Source: Solimonas sp047605265 (GTDB lineage Bacteria; Pseudomonadota; Gammaproteobacteria; Nevskiales; Nevskiaceae). Taken from it: a stretch of 64,000 bases of DNA. Of this stretch, positions 25,956 through 35,416 are shown in pieces. A model generated the notes under the pieces. The model saw nothing but the letters and a program-made list of their open reading frames with translations. It had not been told where the DNA came from and searched no databases. The DNA lies in NCBI GenBank assembly GCA_047605265.1, contig JASGFY010000003.1:1-64000 (forward strand), read 5' to 3'. A program made the position numbers and the translations under genes. Every line of letters starts with the position of its first letter. Position 1 is the stretch's first letter.

Positions 25956-25997
25956 CACGAAACAGCGTCCGCGAAACAGAGCCCACGAAACAAAGCC
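25956..25997. repeat. three 14-bp tandem repeats abutting the pepP start codon
   Basis: CACGAAACAGCGTC, CGCGAAACAGAGCC and CACGAAACAAAGCC follow each other exactly from 25956 to 25997, and ATG 25998 is the next base. They fill most of the ygfB-pepP spacer and leave no standard Shine-Dalgarno. Confidence 0.75.
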
Positions 25998-27320
25998 ATG
26001 GCTTTCGACAGGAAGGAATACGCGCGGCGCCGCGCCGGGCTGATGAAGCGCATCGGCGCCGGCGGCGTCGCCATCATCCCGTCGGCGCGCGAGGTGGTCC
26101 GCGCGCGCGACACGCATTACAAATTCCGCCAGGACAGCGACTTTGCGTACCTGACCGGTTTTCCCGAGCCGGACGCCGTCGCGGTGCTCGTGCCGGGCCG
26201 CAAGGTCGACGGCCGCAAGGCGGAGTTCGTGCTGTTCGTGCGCGGCCGCGATCCGGCGCGCGAAATCTGGGACGGCCGCCGCGCCGGCGCGCAAGGCGCG
26301 GTGCGCGACTACGGCGCCGACGAGGCGTTCACGATCGACGCGTTCGAGGAGCAGCTCGGCGCGCTGCTCGCCGGTCGCGCGCGCGTCCACTACACGATGG
26401 GCGAGCACGCGGCGTGGGACGCGAAGATCGCCGCCTGCGTGCGCGAGATTCGCGAGGTGTCGCGGCGCGGCGCGGCGGCGCCGACCGACTTCGTCGCGCT
26501 CGAAGCCAGCCTGCACGAGATGCGCCTGTTCAAGTCGCCCGCCGAGCTCAAGGTGCTGGCGCGCGCCTGCGCGATCACCGCCGAGGCGCACGTGCTGGCG
26601 ATGCGCGCGACGAAGCCCGGCCAGCGCGAATGGCAGGTCGGCGCCGAGATCGAGGCGCACTTCCTGCGCCACGGCATGCAGCCGGGTTACGGCTCCATCG
26701 TCGGCGGCGGCGAGAACGCCTGCATCCTGCACTACGTCGAGAACAGCGCCGTGCTGCGCGACGGCGATCTGCTGCTGATCGACGCCGGCGGCGAACTCGA
26801 CGGCTACACGGCCGACATCACGCGCACCTTCCCGGTCGGCGGCCGGTTCGGCAAGGCGCAGCGCGCGGTCTACGAGATCGTGCTCGAAGCGAACAAGGCC
26901 GCGATCAAGACGCTCGAGATCGGCGAATCGGTCGGCAAGCCGCACGAGGTCGCGACGCGCATCCTCACTGAAGGCCTCGTCGATCTCGGCCTGCTGAAAG
27001 GCAAGGTCAAGGAACTGATCAAGGCCGGCCAGCAGCGCGCGTTCTACATGCACGGCACCGGCCACTGGCTCGGCATGGACGTGCACGACGTCGGTCGCTA
27101 CCGCCTCGACGGCGCGTACCGCAAGTTCGAGGCCGGCATGGTGATGACGGTCGAGCCGGGCCTCTACATCGCGCCCGGCACCAAGGGTGTCGACGAGAAG
27201 TGGTGGGGCATCGGCATCCGCATCGAGGACGACGTCGTCGTCACCGCCGACGGCCCGCAGGTGCTGACCGGCGGCGTGCCGAAGGACGTCGGCGAGATCG
27301 AAAAGCTGATGGCGGCGTGA
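25998..27320 (+). CDS. pepP: Xaa-Pro aminopeptidase P
   Basis: A 440-residue dinuclear manganese aminopeptidase that removes N-terminal residues preceding proline. The N-terminal domain (residues 1-170) contains YKFRQDSDFAYLTGFPEPDAV. The pita-bread catalytic domain holds the metal ligands in LLLIDAGGELDGYTADITRTFPV (two Asp), HGTGHWLGMDVHD (His), TVEPGLYI (Glu) and GIRIEDDVVV (Glu). The size and motifs fit E. coli PepP. Its start is immediately after a three-copy 14-bp repeat. The ubiH start lies four bases after its stop. Confidence 0.96.
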   Translation: MAFDRKEYARRRAGLMKRIGAGGVAIIPSAREVVRARDTHYKFRQDSDFAYLTGFPEPDAVAVLVPGRKVDGRKAEFVLFVRGRDPAREIWDGRRAGAQGAVRDYGADEAFTIDAFEEQLGALLAGRARVHYTMGEHAAWDAKIAACVREIREVSRRGAAAPTDFVALEASLHEMRLFKSPAELKVLARACAITAEAHVLAMRATKPGQREWQVGAEIEAHFLRHGMQPGYGSIVGGGENACILHYVENSAVLRDGDLLLIDAGGELDGYTADITRTFPVGGRFGKAQRAVYEIVLEANKAAIKTLEIGESVGKPHEVATRILTEGLVDLGLLKGKVKELIKAGQQRAFYMHGTGHWLGMDVHDVGRYRLDGAYRKFEAGMVMTVEPGLYIAPGTKGVDEKWWGIGIRIEDDVVVTADGPQVLTGGVPKDVGEIEKLMAA

Positions 27321-27324
27321 TCTC

Positions 27325-28539
27325 GTGAGCGACGCGGCATTCGATGTTGCGATCGTCGGCGGCGGCCTGGTCGGCGCCAGCCTCGCCGTCGGCCTGGCGC
27401 CGAGCGGTCGTCGCGTCGCGCTGATCGAGGCGGCCGCGCCGCCGGCCGGCGCGCCGGGCTGGGACGAGCGCTGCATCGCCATCAATCACGCGAGCCGGCA
27501 GATCTTCGCCGGTCTCGGCGTCTGGGACGCGCTCGCGCCGAGCGCGGCCGCGATCCTGTCGACGCACATCTCCGAGCAGGGCCGTTTCGGCGTCGCGCGC
27601 TTCACGGCCGACGAAGCGGGGCTCGACGCGCTCGGCTACAACGTGCCGCTGCGCGCGATCGGCGGGACGCTGTGGCAACGCATGCTCGACCTCGGCGGCA
27701 CGACGCTGCTGTGTCCGGCACGGCTGCGAGGCCTCGCGGTCGGCAACGACGATGTCGCGCTGACGCTCGCCGACGGACGCGTGCTGCGCGCGAAGCTGGT
27801 GGTCGCCGCCGACGGCGCCGGCTCGCAGGTGCGCGGGCTGCTCGGCATCGGCAGCGAACGGCGCGACTATGAGCAATCGGCGATCGTCGCCGCCGTGCGC
27901 ACGCGCCGTCCGCATCGCGGCTGCGCCTACGAGCGCTTCACGCCGGACGGACCGATCGCGCTGCTGCCGAAGAACGGCGGCGACGGCCTCGAGGCGACGA
28001 CCTGTTCGCTGGTGTGGACGACGCCGGCGGCCGAGGTCGAGCCGCGCCTGGGCTGGCGCGACGAGGTCTTCATCGCCCACGCCGAAGCGGCGTTCGGCGA
28101 GCGGCTCGGCAGTTTCGACGTGCTCGGCAAGCGCATCGCGCATCCGCTGCAGCGCGTGCTCAGCGAACGGCTGCAGGCGCCGCGCGTGCTGTTCGTCGGC
28201 AACGCCGCGCAGACGCTGCACCCGGTCGCCGCGCAGGGTTTCAATCTCGGCCTGCGCGACGTCGCCACCACGATCGACGTGCTCGCCGCGGCGGGCGACG
28301 ACTGCGGTGCCGGCGCGCTGCTCGACGACTACGCGGCGCGGCGCCGCGGCGATCGCGAACGCGTCGCCGGTTTCACCGACCATCTCGTCCGCCTGTTCTC
28401 GAATCGTCTGCCGGGTCTGCGCGGTCTGCGCCATCTCGGCCTGCTGGCGCTCGATCTCGCGCCGCCGCTGAAACAGGCGGTGCTGTGGCAGAACCTGGGC
28501 TTCGGCGGCGAGACGCCGCGTCTGGCGCGGGGCCCGTGA
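27325..28539 (+). CDS. ubiH: 2-octaprenyl-6-methoxyphenol hydroxylase (ubiquinone synthesis)
   Basis: A 404-residue FAD monooxygenase of ubiquinone synthesis, usually assigned to ring hydroxylation at C1. It has the dinucleotide fold DVAIVGGGLVGASLAVGLA, the second FAD motif LVVAADGAGSQVRGLLGI and RVLFVGNAAQTLHPVAAQGFNLGLRD. The GNAAQTLHP form (rather than GDAAH) is characteristic of UbiH. Translation starts at GTG 27325, just after the pepP stop. The stop overlaps the next hydroxylase start by one base (TGATG), indicating one operon. Confidence 0.95.
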   Translation: MSDAAFDVAIVGGGLVGASLAVGLAPSGRRVALIEAAAPPAGAPGWDERCIAINHASRQIFAGLGVWDALAPSAAAILSTHISEQGRFGVARFTADEAGLDALGYNVPLRAIGGTLWQRMLDLGGTTLLCPARLRGLAVGNDDVALTLADGRVLRAKLVVAADGAGSQVRGLLGIGSERRDYEQSAIVAAVRTRRPHRGCAYERFTPDGPIALLPKNGGDGLEATTCSLVWTTPAAEVEPRLGWRDEVFIAHAEAAFGERLGSFDVLGKRIAHPLQRVLSERLQAPRVLFVGNAAQTLHPVAAQGFNLGLRDVATTIDVLAAAGDDCGAGALLDDYAARRRGDRERVAGFTDHLVRLFSNRLPGLRGLRHLGLLALDLAPPLKQAVLWQNLGFGGETPRLARGP

Positions 28540-29708
28540 TGCGCGCCGATTGCGACGTCGCGATCGCCGGCGGCGGGCTGGTCGGTGCCGCGGTCGCGCT
28601 GGGCCTGTCGCAGCAGGGCTTTTCGGTCCAGCTGCTCGAACGCGGCGGTCCGGCGCCGCGCATTGTCGACGCGGACGACGATTACGACCTGCGCGTCTAC
28701 GCGCTGGCGCCGGCCTGCATCGCGCTGCTCGAGCGGCTTGGCGTCTGGGCCGGCATCGCCGCCACGCGCAGCTCGCCGTACGAGCGCATGCAGGTCTGGG
28801 AAGACGATCCGGCGCGCGTGCTGCGCTTCGACGCGACCGATGCGCGCGCGGCGGCGCTCGGCCACATCGTCGAGAACGCGTTGCTCGCCGAACGGCTGTG
28901 GCAGGGCCTGCCGGCCGGCGTCGCGCGCGGCGGATTGCAGGTGTCGGGCGTCGCCGTCGACGACGACGGCGCCGTACTGCGGCTCGACGACGGCAGCCGC
29001 TTGCGCACGCGCCTGCTCGTCGTCGCCGACGGCCGCGATTCGCCGCTGCGCGCGCAGCTCGGCATCGAAGCGGTGACGGCGCAATACGAGCAGACGGCCG
29101 TCGTCTGCCACGTCTCCAGCGAGCGGGCGCACGAGCGCACGGCCTGGCAGCGCTTCCTCGCGAGCGGGCCGCTGGCCTTGCTGCCGCTCGCCGACGGCCG
29201 CGAATCGATCGTCTGGTCGACGACCGAGGTCGAGGCCCTGCTCGCGCTCGACGACGACGACTTCCTGCGCGCGCTCGGCGAAGCCAGCCAGCATGTGCTG
29301 GGCGCCTTCACCGCGACGACGCGGCGCGTGCGCTTCCCGCTGCAGCTGCAGCACGCCGAGACCTACGTCGCGCCGCGCGCGGTCCTGGTCGGCGATGCCG
29401 CGCACGTCGTCCATCCGCTGGCGGGGCAGGGCGTCAATCTCGGCTTCCAGGACGCGGCTGCGCTGATCGACACGCTGACCGCCGCGCGCGACGCCGGCCG
29501 AGACTGGTCGTTGCCGCGCGTGCTGAAGCGCTACGAGCGCGCGCGGCGTGCCGACGTGTTCGACATGCTCGCCGTCACCGATGGCCTGTATCGCGCGTTC
29601 CGGGCGCCGCTGCCGGGTCTTCCCGCGCTGCGTGGCCGGGGTTTCGCCGCCGTCAACGCCCTCGCGCCGCTGCGCCGCGAACTCGTGCGCCGCGCCGTCG
29701 GCGTGTAG
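28539..29708 (+). CDS. ubiI: UbiH/UbiF/VisC-type FAD hydroxylase, probably UbiI
   Basis: A 389-residue FAD monooxygenase of the ubiquinone hydroxylase family. Motifs: CDVAIAGGGLVGAAVALGLS, LLVVADGRDSPLRAQLGI and AVLVGDAAHVVHPLAGQGVNLGFQD. Its position directly after ubiH matches E. coli visC/ubiI, which encodes the C5 hydroxylase; UbiF or a broader UbiM-like role cannot be excluded from sequence alone. It overlaps ubiH by one base. Confidence 0.88.
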   Translation: MRADCDVAIAGGGLVGAAVALGLSQQGFSVQLLERGGPAPRIVDADDDYDLRVYALAPACIALLERLGVWAGIAATRSSPYERMQVWEDDPARVLRFDATDARAAALGHIVENALLAERLWQGLPAGVARGGLQVSGVAVDDDGAVLRLDDGSRLRTRLLVVADGRDSPLRAQLGIEAVTAQYEQTAVVCHVSSERAHERTAWQRFLASGPLALLPLADGRESIVWSTTEVEALLALDDDDFLRALGEASQHVLGAFTATTRRVRFPLQLQHAETYVAPRAVLVGDAAHVVHPLAGQGVNLGFQDAAALIDTLTAARDAGRDWSLPRVLKRYERARRADVFDMLAVTDGLYRAFRAPLPGLPALRGRGFAAVNALAPLRRELVRRAVGV

Positions 29709-29784
29709 GTTCCCGGCCGGCGCGGCGGACGTGCGGGCATTTCGATATGAGTGAAATTTCCGAGTCGCCCCGCGACGATATCCA

Positions 29785-29790
29785 TTAAGA
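29785..29790 (+). promoter_or_regulatory. candidate -10 of the gcv operon
   Basis: TAAGAT at 29785-29790 lies about ten bases before the first glycine aptamer and just after a stretch of lower GC. The spacing fits a transcript that begins with the riboswitch. The -35 is not clear. Confidence 0.4.
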
Positions 29791-29800
29791 TACGGGCTCG

Positions 29801-29965
29801 CACCGCGCGAGAGCCCACCGGCAACGGTGGCGCCGAAGGCGCAAACCCGCTCGGAATCGCTCAGGCAAAAGGAGCGCGGTGCTGCAGCAACACTCTGGAG
29901 AGAGCCGCCGTGTCGCGGCCACCGAAGGCGCGCCAACGCTCAGGTCACCGGACAGAGGAGCGGTT
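29801..29965 (+). promoter_or_regulatory. tandem glycine riboswitch upstream of gcvT
   Basis: Two glycine aptamers in series. The first (about 29801-29879) carries GCGCCGAAGGCGCAAACC and the conserved CTCAGGCAAAAGGA. The second (about 29884-29965) carries GGAGAGAGCC, CCACCGAAGGCG, a CTCAGGTCACCGGACAGAGG end and a short linker to the first. The element ends about 30 bases before the gcvT ATG. Glycine riboswitches of this form usually turn on glycine cleavage genes when glycine is abundant. Expression-platform folding could not be computed. Confidence 0.93.
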
Positions 29966-29993
29966 TTCGCATCCACTCAAGCGCGGGAACCGT

Positions 29994-31139
<1,146 letters not shown>

Positions 31140-31182
31140 GGATTTGCGGTCGACTGTTTTTGAATTTCAAAGGAGCCAAGAG

Positions 31183-31572
31183 ATGAGCAACGTTCCCGCC
31201 GGCCTCAAGTACGTCAAGTCGCATGAATGGGTCCGTGTCGAGAGTGACGGCACGGTGACGGTGGGCATCACCGACTTCGCGCAGGGCTCGCTCGGCGATC
31301 TGGTGTTCGTCGAGACGCCGACCGTCGGGCGCACGCTCGCCAAGGACGAGTCGTGCGCCGTCGTCGAGTCGGTCAAGGCCGCGAGCGACGTCTACGCGCC
31401 GATCGCCGGTGAAGTCGTCGCCGCCAATCCGAAGCTTGCCGACAGCCCGGAGATCCTCAACAGCGAGCCGTACGACGGCGGCTGGCTGTGGAAGATGAAG
31501 CCGGCCAGCGCCGCCGATCTGGATGCGCTGCTCGACGCCGCTGCCTACGAGGATTTCCTGAAAACGCTGTGA
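31183..31572 (+). CDS. gcvH: glycine cleavage system H protein
   Basis: A 129-residue lipoyl carrier that shuttles the aminomethyl group between the P and T proteins. The lipoylation lysine is Lys65 in ESVKAASDVYAP, after the GSLGDLVFVETP strand. AAAGGAG stands a good distance before ATG 31183. It is the second gene of the operon. Confidence 0.97.
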   Translation: MSNVPAGLKYVKSHEWVRVESDGTVTVGITDFAQGSLGDLVFVETPTVGRTLAKDESCAVVESVKAASDVYAPIAGEVVAANPKLADSPEILNSEPYDGGWLWKMKPASAADLDALLDAAAYEDFLKTL

Positions 31573-31578
31573 TCCGGC

Positions 31579-31599
31579 CGTGAGGCGCGACGCCTCACG
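31579..31599. repeat. perfect 9-bp hairpin between gcvH and gcvPA
   Basis: CGTGAGGCG (31579-31587), loop CGA, CGCCTCACG (31591-31599). A CTCACGC word recurs twice more at 31615-31626. There is no T-run, so it is more likely an RNA-stability or REP-like element than a terminator. Confidence 0.55.
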
Positions 31600-31635
31600 C
31601 TCCAGGTTTCATGTCTCACGCCTCACGCCAAGCAC

Positions 31636-32994
31636 ATGCCGTTCATTCCGCATACCGATACCGATGTGAAGGAGATGCTCGCCGCCATCCAGGCGCCCAG
31701 CATCGACGCGCTGTTCGATGAAATCCCCGCCGAGCTGCGCTGCGGCCCGCTCGCCGGCATTCCGGAAAGGTTGGGCGAGATGGGCGTGGCGCAGCTGATG
31801 ATGGCGCGCGCGCAGGCCGACGGCCTGGCGCTGAACTTCATCGGTGCTGGCGCGTACGAGCATCACATCCCGGCGGCGGTCTGGGAGATCACGACGCGCG
31901 GCGAGTTCTATTCGGCCTACACGCCGTACCAGGCCGAGGCGAGCCAGGGCACGCTGCAGCTGCTGTACGAATACCAGACGATGATCTGCGGCCTGACCGG
32001 CATGGAAGTGTCCAACGCGTCCCTGTACGACGGCGCGTCGGCGCTCGGCGAGGCATTGCTGATGGCGCTGCGCGCAAACAAGCGGAACGGCTCGGGCACG
32101 GTGTTGGTGCCGCGCGCGGTCAACCCGCTGTATCGCGAAGTGGTCGGCGCGACGACGCCGGCGCAGGGCATCAAGCAGGTGTTCGTCGATTACGACGCCA
32201 AGTCCGGCCAGACACCGCTTGCCGCGCTGCAGGCATACGAAGGTGAGAAGCCGGCCGCCGTCGTCATCCAGCAGCCGAATTTCTTCGGTGTGTTCGAGGA
32301 CGTCGATGCGATCACCGACTGGGCGCACGCGCAGGGCGCGCTGGTCGTCGCCGTCGTCAATCCGACCTCGCTGGCCGTGCTGAAGGCACCGGGCGACTGG
32401 GGGACGAAAGGCGCGGACATCGTCTGCGGCGAAGGCCAGCCGCTCGGCGCGCCGCTGTCGTCGGGCGGTCCGTACTTCGGTTTTCTGACGACGAAGATGG
32501 CCCACGTGCGCGAGATGCCGGGCCGCATCGTCGGCCGCACCGTCGATCTCGATGGCAAGCCGGGCTACACGCTGACCTTGCAGGCGCGCGAGCAGCACAT
32601 CCGCCGCGCCAAGGCCAAGTCGAACATCTGCACGAACCAGGGCCTGCTGGTGACGGCGGCGACGATCTACATGTCGCTGCTCGGCCCGGGTGGTCTCGCC
32701 GAAGTCGCGTCGGCCTCGCTCGCCAATACGCGCGAGTTGCTCGCGCAGCTCACCTCGATCGCGGGCGTCGAAGCGGCGTTCGGCGCTGCGCATTTCCACG
32801 AGGCGGTGATCCGTCTGCCGAAGCCGGTCGCCCCCGTGCTCGAACGCCTCGCCGCGCTCGACATCCTCGGCGGCTACGACCTGTCGGCGCACTATCCGGA
32901 GCTCGGCAACGCGTTGCTGGTCTGCGCGACCGAGACCAAGACTTCCGCGCAGCTTGCGCAATACCGCGACGCGCTGTCGCGAGTCCTGCAATGA
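31636..32994 (+). CDS. gcvPA: glycine dehydrogenase (decarboxylating) subunit 1
   Basis: A 452-residue N-terminal half of the two-subunit P protein, which decarboxylates glycine and passes the aminomethyl group to GcvH. Motifs: MPFIPHTDTDVKEML, YTPYQAEASQGTLQLLYEYQTMICGLTGMEVSNASLYDG, GEGQPLGAPLSSGGPYFGF and QAREQHIRRAKAKSNICTNQGL. E. coli uses one fused GcvP, whereas this organism has the split form. Its stop overlaps the gcvPB start (ATGA at 32991-32994). Confidence 0.96.
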   Translation: MPFIPHTDTDVKEMLAAIQAPSIDALFDEIPAELRCGPLAGIPERLGEMGVAQLMMARAQADGLALNFIGAGAYEHHIPAAVWEITTRGEFYSAYTPYQAEASQGTLQLLYEYQTMICGLTGMEVSNASLYDGASALGEALLMALRANKRNGSGTVLVPRAVNPLYREVVGATTPAQGIKQVFVDYDAKSGQTPLAALQAYEGEKPAAVVIQQPNFFGVFEDVDAITDWAHAQGALVVAVVNPTSLAVLKAPGDWGTKGADIVCGEGQPLGAPLSSGGPYFGFLTTKMAHVREMPGRIVGRTVDLDGKPGYTLTLQAREQHIRRAKAKSNICTNQGLLVTAATIYMSLLGPGGLAEVASASLANTRELLAQLTSIAGVEAAFGAAHFHEAVIRLPKPVAPVLERLAALDILGGYDLSAHYPELGNALLVCATETKTSAQLAQYRDALSRVLQ

Positions 32995-34448
32995 CCGAAA
33001 AACTGATCTTTGAAATCTCGCGTCCCGACCGCACGGCGACGGCGCAGAAGCCGGGCTGCGGCGTCGATGTCAGCGCCATCCCGCCAGCGCTGCGCCGCAA
33101 GGACAGGCCGCGGCTGCCGGAAGTCTCGGAAATGCAGGCGGTGCGCCACTTCACGCGGCTGTCGCAGAGGAACTTCTCGATCGACACGCACTTCTACCCG
33201 CTGGGTTCGTGCACGATGAAGTACAACCCGCGCGCCTGCAACAAGCTGGCGATGCTGCCGCAGTTCCTCGCGCGCCATCCTCTGGCGCCGGAATCGCACT
33301 CGCAGGGTTTCCTCGCCTGCATGTACGACCTGCAGGAAATCCTCAGGGAAGTGACCGGCATGGCCGGCGTCTCGCTGACGCCGATGGCCGGCGCGCAGGG
33401 CGAATTCGCTGGCGTGGCGATGATCAAGGCCTACCACCAGGCGTGCGGCGACACGGCACGCATCGAGATTCTCGTGCCGGACGCCGCGCACGGCACCAAT
33501 CCGGCGACGGCGGCGATGCTCGGCATGACGGTGCGCGAGATTCCGACCAATGCCGACGGCGACGTCGACGTCGAGGCCCTGCGCGCCGCCGTCGGCCCGC
33601 GGACCGCCGGCATCATGCTGACCAATCCGTCGACCTTCGGCGTGTTCGAGCGCCGCATCAAGGAAATCGCCGGCATCGTCCACGATGCCGGCGGCCTGCT
33701 GTACTACGACGGCGCCAACCTCAATGCCATCCTCGGCAAGGTGCGGCCGGGTGACATGGGCTTCGACGTCATCCACATGAACCTGCACAAGACCTTCTCG
33801 ACGCCGCACGGCGGCGGCGGGCCGGGCGCGGGCGCGGTCGGCGTGTCCGAGCGCCTGAAGCCGTTCATGCCGATCCCGCTGGTCGGCAAGGACGGTGAGA
33901 CCTATCGCTGGCTGACCGAGAAGGACCTGCCGCAGACCATCGGCCGCCTGTCCGCATGGATGGGCAACGCCGGCGTGCTGCTGCGCGCGTACATCTACGC
34001 GCGCCTGCTCGGCCGCGACGGCATGCATCGCGTCGCCGAATTCGCGACCTTGAATGCCAACTACCTGGCGGCGCGTCTGGCCGAGAAGGGCTTCGATCTC
34101 GCGTTCCAGGCGCGTCGTGCGTCGCACGAGTTCATCGTCACGCTGAAAAAGCAGAAGCAGCAGATCGATCTGACGGCGACCGACGTCGCCAAGCGCCTGC
34201 TCGACTACGGTTATCACGCGCCGACTGTTTACTTTCCCTTACTCGTGCCGGAATGCCTGCTGATCGAGCCGACCGAGACCGAGGACAAGGAAACGCTGGA
34301 CGCCTTCGTCGAGGCGCTGGCCGCGATCTGGGATGAAGCCAGGGCCGACATCGCCAAGGTCAAGGGCGCGCCGTACACGATGCCGGTGCGTCGCCTCGAT
34401 GACGTCCGCGCCGCGCGCCAGCTCGATCTGCGCCACGTGCCGGGCTGA
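32991..34448 (+). CDS. gcvPB: glycine dehydrogenase (decarboxylating) subunit 2
   Basis: A 485-residue C-terminal half of the split P protein, carrying the PLP site. Motifs: STHFYPLGSCTMKYNP-type region (here DTHFYPLGSCTMKYNPR), LTPMAGAQGEFAGVAMIKAYH, PDAAHGTNPATAAMLG and the PLP lysine in DVIHMNLHKTFSTPHGGGGPG. It is the last gene of the glycine cleavage operon, followed by a strong intrinsic terminator. Confidence 0.96.
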   Translation: MTEKLIFEISRPDRTATAQKPGCGVDVSAIPPALRRKDRPRLPEVSEMQAVRHFTRLSQRNFSIDTHFYPLGSCTMKYNPRACNKLAMLPQFLARHPLAPESHSQGFLACMYDLQEILREVTGMAGVSLTPMAGAQGEFAGVAMIKAYHQACGDTARIEILVPDAAHGTNPATAAMLGMTVREIPTNADGDVDVEALRAAVGPRTAGIMLTNPSTFGVFERRIKEIAGIVHDAGGLLYYDGANLNAILGKVRPGDMGFDVIHMNLHKTFSTPHGGGGPGAGAVGVSERLKPFMPIPLVGKDGETYRWLTEKDLPQTIGRLSAWMGNAGVLLRAYIYARLLGRDGMHRVAEFATLNANYLAARLAEKGFDLAFQARRASHEFIVTLKKQKQQIDLTATDVAKRLLDYGYHAPTVYFPLLVPECLLIEPTETEDKETLDAFVEALAAIWDEARADIAKVKGAPYTMPVRRLDDVRAARQLDLRHVPG

Positions 34449-34472
34449 GCTGTGGAAAACCGTCTGCGACGC

Positions 34473-34500
34473 AAAAGCCCGCCGTTACCGGCGGGCTTTT
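34473..34500 (+). terminator. intrinsic terminator of the gcv operon
   Basis: AAAAGCCCGCCG (34473-34484), loop TTAC, CGGCGGGCTTTT (34489-34500) form a perfect 12-bp stem ending in a T-run. It lies 24 bases after gcvPB. Confidence 0.9.
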
Positions 34501-34566
34501 CGTTCCGGCACCGATCATGGCGGTCGGGCCGGCCAGGACGGCCGGAATGGCCGCCCGGATGCCAAC

Positions 34567-34764
34567 TCAGGCGGCCTTGAGGAGAGCCGGTTCGGCGGTC
34601 GTGGCCGGCGTGTGCAGCTTCTGCTGCAGCGGGGCCGGGGACGAGATCCGGAACTGCTGGCTGCGACGCTCGATGCGCCAGTCGGTGATGGCAATGACGA
34701 CCAGTGCGGCCGTGCAGAGGCCGGTGCTCCACAGAATGAAGCTGACGAAGAGCAGGACTTCCAT
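34567..34764 (-). CDS. small single-span membrane protein, unknown
   Basis: A 65-residue protein. Residues 2-26 form one strongly hydrophobic segment (VLLFVSFILWSTGLCTAALVVIAI), followed by a basic tail TDWRIERRSQQFRI and a Pro/Thr/Ala-rich end. CGGAG lies seven bases before ATG on this strand, supporting translation. It is not recognised as a known family. Inner-membrane location with the basic tail in the cytoplasm is predicted. It is convergent with the gcv operon. Confidence 0.6.
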   Translation of the reverse strand: MEVLLFVSFILWSTGLCTAALVVIAITDWRIERRSQQFRISSPAPLQQKLHTPATTAEPALLKAA

Positions 34765-34977
34765 GATTGACTCCGTTTACTGCATCACCACGGGAAGTAG
34801 GATTCGCGTGAGCGTATTGAAGGGCATTTTGCTGCAACGCAGCAATTGATATTTTCTGGAATGAAACATTAGAAAAGCTAAATTATCATCCCGGCTGCGG
34901 CAGCAGCGCTTTTCGGCGACACTGCGCGGCATCGCGACGCCAGTCGTGACAATCACTTAGACGACAATCACAGGTTC

Positions 34978-35335
34978 ATGGCTGACGGCATCAAAGGCTG
35001 GGCGCGCCTCGTTCGCGCGACCCGGGTTTCGTATCTGGGTCTGGGCTGGGCCCTGGGCGCCGAAGAGGCCTTCCGTACGGAAGCGGCACTGTGCGCTGCT
35101 GCTGCCGGCGGCGTTGTGGCTGGGCCACGGCGGCGTCGAGCGGACCTTGCTGCTGCTGAGTCTGTTCGTCGTGCTGATCACTGAACTGCTGAACACGGCG
35201 GTCGAAGTCGTGGTCGATCGCGTCGGCAAGGACTGGAACGAGCTGTCGGGTCGCGCCAACGATCTCGGCTCGGCGGCCGTGCATCTGTCGCTGGTCCAGG
35301 TGCCCGTGGTCTGGGGCTTCGTGCTGTTCGGCTGA
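34978..35335 (+). pseudogene. dgkA: diacylglycerol kinase, interrupted by a one-base frameshift
   Basis: The first 38 codons encode the DgkA N terminus (GWARLVRATRVSYLGLGWAL, EEAFRTEAAL). After about position 35090 the family sequence continues in the next frame: LLLPAALWLGH, then LLLSLFVVLITELLNTAVEV, VVDRVGKDWNELSGRANDL, GSAAV and the last membrane span. Removing one base within CTGTGCGCTG (about 35088-35097) gives an intact three-span kinase of about 118 residues with the catalytic Glu (ELLNTAVE). The enzyme recycles diacylglycerol to phosphatidate in the inner membrane. Whether the indel is real or an assembly error cannot be told from the sequence. Confidence 0.82.
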
Positions 35336-35416
35336 ATTCTTTTTGCGACGGCGCGGTGCGCGCCGCCGCCTCATCAACCAAAGGCGGCGCGCCGGGCGCG
35401 CTGCACGGGAGCACCA

